From Zunongwangia mangrovi (lineage in GTDB: Bacteria > Bacteroidota > Bacteroidia > Flavobacteriales > Flavobacteriaceae): 64,000 nt of DNA. The position numbers and the translations under genes were made by a program. Positions 35,653 through 43,349 of this stretch are shown in pieces (position 1 is the stretch's first letter; each line of letters opens with the position of its first letter). A model generated the notes under the pieces. That model was not told the DNA's origin, ran no database searches, and was given only the letters and a program-made list of their open reading frames with translations. Location: NCBI RefSeq assembly GCF_900112105.1, contig NZ_FOKV01000005.1, positions 62,001-126,000 of the forward strand. The letters are read 5' to 3'.

Positions 35653-38600
35653 TTAAAATGTGATATTTAGATTGATTCCGTAAGATCTAACCGTGGCTAA
35701 CTGCCCAGACTCATACCAACTTATGGACTGCGAACCTGTAGAAATCGCCGAAGGGTCGATACCATCTGGCGCATTTTGCCAAATCATTGCAGGATTACGA
35801 GCTATTAAAGCTATATTAACAGAATCAAAAGGCAACATTTCCATTGTTTTTGTTCCAAATGTATATCCAAATCGGACTTCACTCAATTTGATATATGAAG
35901 CATCGTACAACCATTCTTCGTAAATTCTTCGACCTAAAACATTTCTGTAATACGATCGAGCATCTACAAAATTTTCTACTCGCTCTCCGGTTTCTGCCGA
36001 TATACCGGTAACCAGAACTCCTCCACCATCTTCCAATGGATCTCTAACATTCATCCCATTTTCATTAGTCGCCACGGTTAATGGATCTTGCCCTGTTCTT
36101 ACTCCTAACATCTTAGAACGACTAAAAAATTGTCCTCCCCCCTGAAAATCGATCATAGCATTAAGGCTTAGATTCTTCCATCTAATAGTATTTTGAAAAC
36201 CTCCTGTAAAATCTGGCAATACTGTTCCAAAATCGTAAGTCGAGTCAGTATATAACGGCATACCATTTCCATCAACTAAAATGTCTCCAGTAGCTTCGTC
36301 TCTTTGATAAGCCTGTCCTACCAGACTCCCAAATGGCTTTCCTTCATAAGAATTTAGATAACTACTCACGCTAGAATAAGTTGTCGAACCATAATTATAA
36401 ACATCGATACCAGGAGCGAGTTCCACTACTTCACTTTTATTTTGGCTAATATTAAAAATAGCCTCCCAGCTAAAATCATTTGATTGAATAGGTTTTCCTG
36501 ATAAACTTATTTCTATACCATCATTTTCAATTAGCCCGGCATTAATAGTACTCGACCCATATCCACTAGCACCTGAAACATCTAAACTAATGATCTGGTT
36601 TTTGTTTCGTTGTTTATAATAAGTAAAATTTAAACCTAATCTATTTCCAAAAAACTGAAGATCTAATCCTGTTTCATAAGAATGCGAAAACGAAGGTTCT
36701 ATATCAGGATTATTTAAATTATCTGGTACATATAGCGTGTTCACACCGTTATACACAGTTCCTACACCGTAAGCTACGGTAGTTCTATATGGACTCAGGT
36801 CTGATCCTGCCTGAGCATAACTTGCTCTAAATTTACCAAATGAAAGCACCTCCCAATTAACAAGTTCACTAAACACCAAACTACCCGAAACCGAAGGATA
36901 CCAATAGGAATTATTATCTTCTGGCAACGCCGAAGAATTATCGTTCCGAATAGAAGCATCTAAGAAATAAGTATCCAAATATCCTAAAGAAACCATCGCA
37001 AAAAGGCTGCGTATCTGTTTTTCTAATTTATAAGAAGTTGTCGATGGACGGTCTATCGAAGCATCTATATTGTAAAATCCAGGAGCCGAAAGCCCACCAA
37101 CAGTTGCCTGCGATAAATAAGAATAATTCCTATTATAGATATTTCCACCTAGCGTTCCGTCTAGCGAAATATCACCAAACTTTTTATTGTACTGTGCCAG
37201 TAGTTCATAATTCCATTCCTTATTTTGATATTTACCTACAGAATAGGCCGGCAAACCAGTACCACCAAATGCAGTACGATTTTCGATATTTTGAGTATAC
37301 ATATCTGATCTAATAGCTCCTCTTATCTCTAATTCTGGTAAAATATTGTAACTCAATGTCACATCACCAAAAAATCGATCTCTACTATCATTTGATAAGT
37401 TCTCATATGCATTAAAGTAAGGATTGTTCCAGTATAATGGATCAAAATTTGTGATTTCACCAGTATCAGAATTTGGTCTTCTCAAATTCCAGTGTAGTAT
37501 CGTTCCATCATCATACATATAATCCTTCAATCTGGTCATATCCAGATTTCTTTGAAACCACTGGTTAAAATATGCTACTCCATATTCAGAACCCTGACCC
37601 GGTCTTTGAGCATCATTTCTCGCATAATTAATATTTGTTGAAACTGTAATATTTTCAGCTAAATCAAGGCTCGCATTAACACCTAGATTATTTCTTTTTA
37701 ACTCTGTATTTGGCTCAATCCCTTCAATTCTTGTATCATTAAGACTCAAACGGTATGTCGTATTTTCGTTTCCTCCAGATACCGTGACCCCGTTATTTAA
37801 ATTAACTCCGGTTTCATAATAATTTTCAATATTATCTGGATGCGGAATGAAAGGAGTTAATTGACCATAAGTAGGATCCTGCGGATAAAAACTAAACACC
37901 TGGCGAACAGGCGTACCATCCATCCTTGGCCCCCAGCTTTCATCAACACTTAAATCTACATAAGGGTCACCGTTGGCCAATGTCCTAAATGTTTGGCTGG
38001 ATCCCCCACCATACATGTTTTGTTTCGGAAGAAAATTTCCAGCAAACTCTAACATTAATGAAGAATTCACCTGAACTCTAACATCTTTTGGTCCTTTTTT
38101 ACCTTTTTTGGTAGTGATCATGATCACACCATATTGTCCCCTAATACCATACAGTGCTGATGCTGCCGGACCTTTTAAAACATTTACAGATTCAATATCG
38201 CTGGGATTTATATCCTGTGCCAGATTTCCATAATCTGCACCTGCACTCCCAGAAAAATTACTATTGGAAATTGGTGTTCCATCAATAACAATCAATGGCT
38301 CATCTCCACCGTTAATAGAATTTACACCTCTAATTTTAATTTTCTGGGTTCCGCCCATACTAGCCCCAGATGAGCCTGTCACCTGAACACCTGCTATTCT
38401 TCCAGACAAAGTTCCAAGAACATTTTGCTGGTTAGTAAGATTTAAGTCTTCTCCCTCGACTTCCTGTGTAGCGTAACCTAAGGACTTTTTGTTCCTCGAA
38501 ATTCCCAAGGCCGTTACCACAACTTCATCGAGACTTTCTGTATCCTGAACCAAACTCACGTCTAATTCTTCCTGACCGTCAATTTCTATTTCCTGGCTTA

Positions 38601-38835
38601 CGAAACCGATTGCTGAAAATACCAAAATAGAATTTGGCGGTACTTCTAAACTATAGCTACCTTGCATGTCTGTAACAGTACCATTACTGGTTCCTTTAAC
38701 AATAACATTTACTCCTGGCAAAGGCATATTATCTTCTGCGACTTTCACTGTACCAGAGACAATTTGATTTTGCGCAAAAAAGGTAGTAGTAAACATAAAG
38801 CTCAAGAGAGCTAAAAAAGTAAATTTTTTCTCCAT
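35653..38835 (-). CDS. SusC/RagA-family TonB-linked outer membrane transporter
   Basis: This 1060-aa TonB-dependent barrel imports nutrients captured by its SusD partner. After a signal peptide (to FAQ) comes a carboxypeptidase-regulatory-like domain (about 23-105), the TonB box region SLDEVVVTALG, and the plug with QVTGSSGASMGGTQKIKIRG, VNSINGGDEPLIVIDGTPI and ASALYGIRGQYGVIMITTKKG. The barrel fills the rest and ends RSYGINLNITF. The first gene of the pair, it has a near-consensus TATATTTC box on the minus strand about 30 bp upstream. Confidence 0.96.
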   Translation of the reverse strand: MEKKFTFLALLSFMFTTTFFAQNQIVSGTVKVAEDNMPLPGVNVIVKGTSNGTVTDMQGSYSLEVPPNSILVFSAIGFVSQEIEIDGQEELDVSLVQDTESLDEVVVTALGISRNKKSLGYATQEVEGEDLNLTNQQNVLGTLSGRIAGVQVTGSSGASMGGTQKIKIRGVNSINGGDEPLIVIDGTPISNSNFSGSAGADYGNLAQDINPSDIESVNVLKGPAASALYGIRGQYGVIMITTKKGKKGPKDVRVQVNSSLMLEFAGNFLPKQNMYGGGSSQTFRTLANGDPYVDLSVDESWGPRMDGTPVRQVFSFYPQDPTYGQLTPFIPHPDNIENYYETGVNLNNGVTVSGGNENTTYRLSLNDTRIEGIEPNTELKRNNLGVNASLDLAENITVSTNINYARNDAQRPGQGSEYGVAYFNQWFQRNLDMTRLKDYMYDDGTILHWNLRRPNSDTGEITNFDPLYWNNPYFNAYENLSNDSRDRFFGDVTLSYNILPELEIRGAIRSDMYTQNIENRTAFGGTGLPAYSVGKYQNKEWNYELLAQYNKKFGDISLDGTLGGNIYNRNYSYLSQATVGGLSAPGFYNIDASIDRPSTTSYKLEKQIRSLFAMVSLGYLDTYFLDASIRNDNSSALPEDNNSYWYPSVSGSLVFSELVNWEVLSFGKFRASYAQAGSDLSPYRTTVAYGVGTVYNGVNTLYVPDNLNNPDIEPSFSHSYETGLDLQFFGNRLGLNFTYYKQRNKNQIISLDVSGASGYGSSTINAGLIENDGIEISLSGKPIQSNDFSWEAIFNISQNKSEVVELAPGIDVYNYGSTTYSSVSSYLNSYEGKPFGSLVGQAYQRDEATGDILVDGNGMPLYTDSTYDFGTVLPDFTGGFQNTIRWKNLSLNAMIDFQGGGQFFSRSKMLGVRTGQDPLTVATNENGMNVRDPLEDGGGVLVTGISAETGERVENFVDARSYYRNVLGRRIYEEWLYDASYIKLSEVRFGYTFGTKTMEMLPFDSVNIALIARNPAMIWQNAPDGIDPSAISTGSQSISWYESGQLATVRSYGINLNITF

Positions 38836-38994
38836 TCCTTTTTGTGTTAAATTTTGAGATTACAGAAAGAAATATACGTATTTTAAGATTTTTTTCACAT
38901 AAAAAACTATGATAAGCACCACTTTTATTAAAAATTCAAACAGAACGCAAAAGACCTTAAATTCCTTATTTTAAATACATTAAGTTTAAATAAA

Positions 38995-40308
38995 ATGCAA
39001 ATAAAAATAAAATACCTTATAACTGTACTTTCCCTAATTTCCTGCTTTAGCTGTGCTTCTTTAAAAACCACAAAAAATGTAAACCGGGTTTTTGAAAATT
39101 CTCCGGCTTTTAAGCAGGGCTTTGCAGGTTTGGTGATTTACGATCCTGAATCCAACAAGACGATATTCGATAAAAATGGAGACAAATATTTCACTCCGGC
39201 TTCTAATACCAAATTATTTACGTTTTATACTGCTCTAAAGATTATTGGAGACTCCATTCCCAGCATAAAATATACGATTTACGGCGACAGTCTCATTTTT
39301 AAAGGCACCGGCGATCCCGGATTTCTTTATGCCGACTTTAATTCTGAAAAAACACTCGATTTTTTACGAAATTCAGATAAAAAATTGTTTCTCCTTTCGT
39401 CGAATTTCACTGAATCTAAGTTTGGCCCCGGGTGGGCGTGGGACGATTATAATAGCTATTATTCTGCGGAAAGAAATGCTTTGCCGCTTTATGGAAACAT
39501 AGTCCAATTTGAATTCAAAAAAGATCAAAATTCATCGAAAAGCTTTCCAGATGTTTTTGATGATTCTATTTCTACTGAAAAAACCAAAAGTTTAGGCGCC
39601 GGAGTTTACCGGGATATCGATTCGAACATTTTCAGGTATAAAAGTGAAAAAAGAACTGAAGCATCCACCCGATCAGTCCCATTTATTACTTCTGCATACA
39701 CTTCAGCTAAATTACTAAGCGACACGCTTCGAAAAGAAGTGATGATCTTGCCCCAAAAACCTAAAAACATAGATCTAGACCACACAATTTGCAATGAAGC
39801 TTCAGATAGTTTGTATAAAAAAATGCTTCAGGAAAGCGATAATTTCATCGCAGAACAGCTTTTGTTGGTTTCCGCAGGGATTATTTCAGACACCCTAGAA
39901 ACTGATATCGCCATCGATTATGCACAGGAGAATCTACTAAATGACCTGCCAGACAAAATCAACTGGCATGATGGTTCTGGCTTAACGCGCTATAATCTTT
40001 TTACACCTCGCAGTGTGGTAAAGCTGATTTCAAAAATTACTGAAGAAATTGGTGAAGATAAATTCAAATCACTGCTTCCTGCCGGTGGCGAATCTGGAAC
40101 GCTTAAAAACTACTATAAATCAGACAAAGCTTATATTTACGCTAAAACCGGAACGCTTAGAAACAATCATTCCTTAAGCGGACTCTTAATTACGAAAAGC
40201 GGAAAAACTTTATATTTTAGTTTTATGAACAGTAATTATACCGTGCCTACTTCGCAGCTAAAACAAGCTATGGAAGAAATTTTAACCACTGTTCGCGATC
40301 AATACTAA
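38995..40308 (+). CDS. dacB: D-alanyl-D-alanine carboxypeptidase/endopeptidase (PBP4, S13)
   Basis: This low-molecular-weight penicillin-binding protein trims or opens peptidoglycan cross-links. It has 437 aa. The three active-site motifs are S70-x2-K73 (ASNTK), SDN in QESDNFIAEQLL, and KTG in YAKTGTLRNN. The signal region LLSLISCFSC suggests a lipoprotein (Cys20, or Cys17), less usual for PBP4. The LD-carboxypeptidase gene follows after 16 bp, so the two form a cell-wall remodelling operon. Confidence 0.9.
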   Translation: MQIKIKYLITVLSLISCFSCASLKTTKNVNRVFENSPAFKQGFAGLVIYDPESNKTIFDKNGDKYFTPASNTKLFTFYTALKIIGDSIPSIKYTIYGDSLIFKGTGDPGFLYADFNSEKTLDFLRNSDKKLFLLSSNFTESKFGPGWAWDDYNSYYSAERNALPLYGNIVQFEFKKDQNSSKSFPDVFDDSISTEKTKSLGAGVYRDIDSNIFRYKSEKRTEASTRSVPFITSAYTSAKLLSDTLRKEVMILPQKPKNIDLDHTICNEASDSLYKKMLQESDNFIAEQLLLVSAGIISDTLETDIAIDYAQENLLNDLPDKINWHDGSGLTRYNLFTPRSVVKLISKITEEIGEDKFKSLLPAGGESGTLKNYYKSDKAYIYAKTGTLRNNHSLSGLLITKSGKTLYFSFMNSNYTVPTSQLKQAMEEILTTVRDQY

Positions 40309-40324
40309 TCTTGAAAACCTCATC

Positions 40325-41380
40325 ATGCAAAGACGCAAATTTTTACAGAATATCGGCCTAAGCAGCCTTGCCATTCCTTTAAGTTCTTACGCTACCACTA
40401 ATTTCTACGGAAGTAATACGGCTGCAAATATCATTAAACCAAAAGCTCTAAAAGAAGGAGATACTATAGGAATCGTAAGCCCGGCCAGTGCTATTTTTGA
40501 AACTGAACCTTACCAGATCGCAAAAGAATCTTTTGAAGCAATGGGGCTAAAAGTGAAGTTTGGTGAGTTTGTAAAAAACCGATATGGCCATTTAGCCGGA
40601 ACAGACAAAGAGCGTGCAGGCGAATTAAACGCAATGTTTAAAGATAAATCTGTTGATGCAATTATTGCGCTGCGTGGCGGCTCGGGTTCAGCAAGGATTT
40701 TAGAACTTCTAGATTACGAAGCCATAAAGGCAAATCCCAAGATCTTTATTGGCTACAGCGATATTACAGCTTTACACTCGGCTATTTTCGAAAAAACAGG
40801 TTTGGTAACTTTCCATGCGCCGGTAGCGGTTTCAACCTGGAATACCTTCAGTGTTTCGCACCTTAAAGCTATTTTATTCGATAAAGAAAATCCGCTTCTG
40901 GAAAATCCAAAATCAATTGGAGATAATCTTACTCAGACTTCAAATCGTACTCGTACCATTACCGGCGGCAGCGCAAAAGGGCAATTATTAGGCGGAAACC
41001 TTTCAGTATTAACAGGAATTATGGGAAGCGAATATTTCCCAACAGATTGGAGCAATAAAATTCTCTATATCGAAGATGTTGGTGAAAAAGTATATGCGGT
41101 AGATCGAATGATGACGCAATTACAACTTGGTGGCGTTTTTAAACAAATTAAAGGTTTTGTTTTTGGAAAATGTACTGAATGTGATCCCGGCGGAAGTGGC
41201 TACGGAAGTTTAACTTTAGAGGAAGTTTTGGATCATTACATTAAACCTCTTGCCATCCCGGCATTTAGCGGAGCAATGATAGGACATATTGATGATAACA
41301 GCACAATACCAAACGGAATTGAAGCTGAAATTAATGCTGAAGCAGGAACTATACAACTACTGGAAGCAGCCGTAATTTAA
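40325..41380 (+). CDS. LD-carboxypeptidase (peptidase S66)
   Basis: It cleaves the L,D bond of murein tetrapeptides during wall recycling. It has 351 aa. The likely triad is S145 (IGYSDIT), E250 (LYIEDVGE) and H321 (MIGHIDD), spaced as expected for LdcA. It begins MQRRKFLQNIGLSSLAIPLSS, a twin-arginine-like signal, so it is probably exported, unlike the cytoplasmic E. coli enzyme. It is coupled with dacB in an operon, so both may act on the wall outside the inner membrane. Confidence 0.9.
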   Translation: MQRRKFLQNIGLSSLAIPLSSYATTNFYGSNTAANIIKPKALKEGDTIGIVSPASAIFETEPYQIAKESFEAMGLKVKFGEFVKNRYGHLAGTDKERAGELNAMFKDKSVDAIIALRGGSGSARILELLDYEAIKANPKIFIGYSDITALHSAIFEKTGLVTFHAPVAVSTWNTFSVSHLKAILFDKENPLLENPKSIGDNLTQTSNRTRTITGGSAKGQLLGGNLSVLTGIMGSEYFPTDWSNKILYIEDVGEKVYAVDRMMTQLQLGGVFKQIKGFVFGKCTECDPGGSGYGSLTLEEVLDHYIKPLAIPAFSGAMIGHIDDNSTIPNGIEAEINAEAGTIQLLEAAVI

Positions 41381-41571
41381 GCGCATACTAAAAAAATCCT
41401 TTCCTGCAATTTAAAGGTAATGCTTACTTTTATAAAAATTTTTTAGAATCCTAAATCGATTGAATTTCGGGATAATTTTTCGTGGAAATTTTTCATTTTA
41501 AAATACCACAGATCAGTTTTTTCCGTTAATCCAAATACGCCAAATTAAACAGAAAAGTAATTCCAATTATT

Positions 41572-42132
41572 ATGAAGAAACATTTACTGGCAATTTTCAC
41601 TTTAACTGCCATCATACTTACTTCTTGCCAAAAAGATGAAGACAATCCTTTTTTAATTACCGCATCACAGGTTGGTAAACTAAAAAAAGATATCAAAATT
41701 AACCAATTAGACTCTTTATACCGCGAAGATTCTCTGGTAAAAGAAACCAGCGGACCAATGCAGTTAAGAGCCACAGACGAAATTAAGGTTTATGAAAAAG
41801 GTGGTGAAGCTTTACTAATTTTAGAGCCTGCACAAGAATTCGACAGTACAAGCACAGTTGGTTATATTCGAGTTTTAGATCCAAGATTTAAAACAAAAGC
41901 AGGTTTAAATTCTGAAAGTACTTTTAAAGATATTGTTGAAAATTATAAAATATCGAGAATAGAAAACACTATTAGTTCGGCTGTAGTTTTTCTAGATGAA
42001 ATTAATGCTTATATCACTATAGACAAGAAAGAATTACCTTCTAGTTTGCGTTATGATACTGATACTAAGATTAGATCATCGCAAATTCCAGATGACGCTA
42101 AATTCAAGTATTTTATGATCTACTGGGATTAA
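41572..42132 (+). CDS. Hypothetical lipoprotein with surface-export-like signal, 186 aa
   Basis: The signal ends ILTSC (Cys19), followed by QKDEDNPF. This closely resembles the Q-K-D-D-E lipoprotein export signal described for Capnocytophaga, which predicts outer-surface display. The mature part is about 165 residues with DSLYREDSLV, IKVYEKGGEALLILEP and a closing FKYFMIYWD; I recognise no family. The pyrophosphatase-like lipoprotein gene follows after 6 bp, so the two are cotranscribed and may work together. Confidence 0.75.
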   Translation: MKKHLLAIFTLTAIILTSCQKDEDNPFLITASQVGKLKKDIKINQLDSLYREDSLVKETSGPMQLRATDEIKVYEKGGEALLILEPAQEFDSTSTVGYIRVLDPRFKTKAGLNSESTFKDIVENYKISRIENTISSAVVFLDEINAYITIDKKELPSSLRYDTDTKIRSSQIPDDAKFKYFMIYWD

Positions 42133-42138
42133 AAATAA

Positions 42139-42747
42139 ATGATGCAAAAATTAAAGATTCTCATACTCTGCAGCCTTTTTATAGCTTATGCTTGTAATAC
42201 CAAACCAGATTATGAGAATCTTCCTTTAAAAGACGAAGACGGAAATTATCAAGCCGTCGTCGAAATACCTTCAGGCACCAACCTTAAACTCGAGTTTGAT
42301 CATTCACTTCAGGAATTTATTCCAGATCAGCGAAATGGCAACGACAGAATCATAGAATTCTTACCCTATCCTGGCAATTACGGATTTATACCTTCAACCT
42401 ATTCAGATCCTAATAAAGGCGGAGATGGCGATGCCTTAGATGTACTTATTTTAGGGCAATCTGTAAAAACAGGTGACATCATCCCAATAAAACCTATTGC
42501 TGTTTTAAAATTGATCGATGAAGGTGAGCAGGACGACAAGATCATTGCCGTGCCAGCGCTAAAAAAAGATCAAATTTTTAAAGCCGAATCTTATAAAGTT
42601 TTCCTAAACAATTATCCCGAAGCCAAAGACATTATCGAACTATGGTTTTTAAGCTACGACAAAGACAATAGCCTGGAAATAAAAGGCTGGGAAGACGAAG
42701 CTGAAGCCATTAAGCAAATTGAAATATGGCGCAAAACCATAAATTGA
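42139..42747 (+). CDS. Lipoprotein-type inorganic pyrophosphatase (class I)
   Basis: It is a soluble-type PPase domain (about residues 35-200 of 202) behind a lipoprotein-like signal (IAYAC, Cys19). Metal and catalytic residues are intact: E42, K50, Y77 and Y81 (YPGNYGFIPST), D96, D98, D101 (DGDALDVLIL), D127, D132 and K134 (DEGEQDDKIIAVP). Class I PPases hydrolyse pyrophosphate to phosphate in the cytoplasm, but this one should be anchored in the envelope. That location suggests phosphate scavenging from external pyrophosphate, an inference. The lipobox has Ala at -3, so signal type needs confirmation. Confidence 0.88.
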   Translation: MMQKLKILILCSLFIAYACNTKPDYENLPLKDEDGNYQAVVEIPSGTNLKLEFDHSLQEFIPDQRNGNDRIIEFLPYPGNYGFIPSTYSDPNKGGDGDALDVLILGQSVKTGDIIPIKPIAVLKLIDEGEQDDKIIAVPALKKDQIFKAESYKVFLNNYPEAKDIIELWFLSYDKDNSLEIKGWEDEAEAIKQIEIWRKTIN

Positions 42748-42839
42748 AACAATAGGAAAAAACTTAAGATGTGTTAATTAAAAACTGACTATCAGTTAAT
42801 TATATAAATTAGTGCAACAATTAACCAAAATCGATAATT

Positions 42840-43049
42840 ATGATTAAGATTTTTGCACTTATATTAACCGTTGGTGGAGCAATTGCACTTGTAATGGGAA
42901 TATTAGGAATTTTTGGAAGTCTAGCCCTGGCTTTAAGTCCCTGGGCGTTAAGTATCATTGGATTTATATTTTTCCTAGCAGGAATTAGCCTTTTAAAATA
43001 TCGCAAAGATACTGATGTTATTCAGGCAGAGAGTAAGAAAGATTTATAA
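42840..43049 (+). CDS. Small two-helix membrane protein, 69 aa
   Basis: It has two hydrophobic helices (about residues 3-30 and 37-54) with Gly-rich first helix LTVGGAIALVMGILGIFGS, and a charged tail KYRKDTDVIQAESKKDL. The family is not recognised. It stands alone between a pyrophosphatase gene and a strong terminator. A small dyad AACTGA-N3-TCAGTT lies upstream near 42785. A real gene is supported by the adjacent terminator and membrane-protein composition. Confidence 0.6.
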   Translation: MIKIFALILTVGGAIALVMGILGIFGSLALALSPWALSIIGFIFFLAGISLLKYRKDTDVIQAESKKDL

Positions 43050-43065
43050 TCTACATTTTTAATAC

Positions 43066-43099
43066 AAAAAAAGGAGGCAAAATTTTGCCTCCTTTTTTT
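43066..43099. terminator. Perfect palindromic terminator after the 42840 gene
   Basis: A 17-bp perfect palindrome (43066-43082 with 43083-43099, core GGAGGCAAAA/TTTTGCCTCC) is flanked by A and T runs and can work in both directions. Confidence 0.88.
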
Positions 43100-43301
43100 C
43101 ATATATCTCTAATCCTACGCGATGATAAACGACATAAAAAACATCTCTTTAGGATTTATTATACTTTTGTCCGCCTTTATCTTTTAGTAGCGATTAACCT
43201 TAGCGTGATTTATTCCTATCTGGTAATGCTCGGTTGCGCTATAATGATTACACTACCTAAATTTAAGATCATTCAAAACTCTCTAACTTGCAGGAAATAA
43301 A
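43100..43301. other. Intergenic stretch with an isolated promoter box
   Basis: No clear gene. TACTTTTG at 43162-43169 fits the -7 consensus, and a 21-codon ORF (43122-43187) with a hydrophobic C-terminal half overlaps it. Neither is strongly supported. Confidence 0.3.
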
Positions 43302-43325
43302 AAAGGAGACTTAAAAGCCTCCTTT
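43302..43325 (-). terminator. Terminator of ftsZ and the dcw cluster
   Basis: AAAGGAG/CTCCTTT (43302-43308 with 43319-43325) with a T-run on the minus strand, just past the ftsZ stop codon. Confidence 0.75.
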
Positions 43326-43349
43326 CTTACATTTATAAAAATTGGTTAT

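Noticed and set aside
43180-43260. Possible tRNA-like fold (TAGCG...CGCTA) in the gap before ftsZ
   Set aside because: No T-loop GTTC, no acceptor pairing of 7 bp and no anticodon stem could be built.
43085-43300. 71-codon plus-strand ORF between the 42840 gene and ftsZ
   Set aside because: Its TTG start is inside the palindromic terminator at 43066-43099, and the protein has no family-like pattern.
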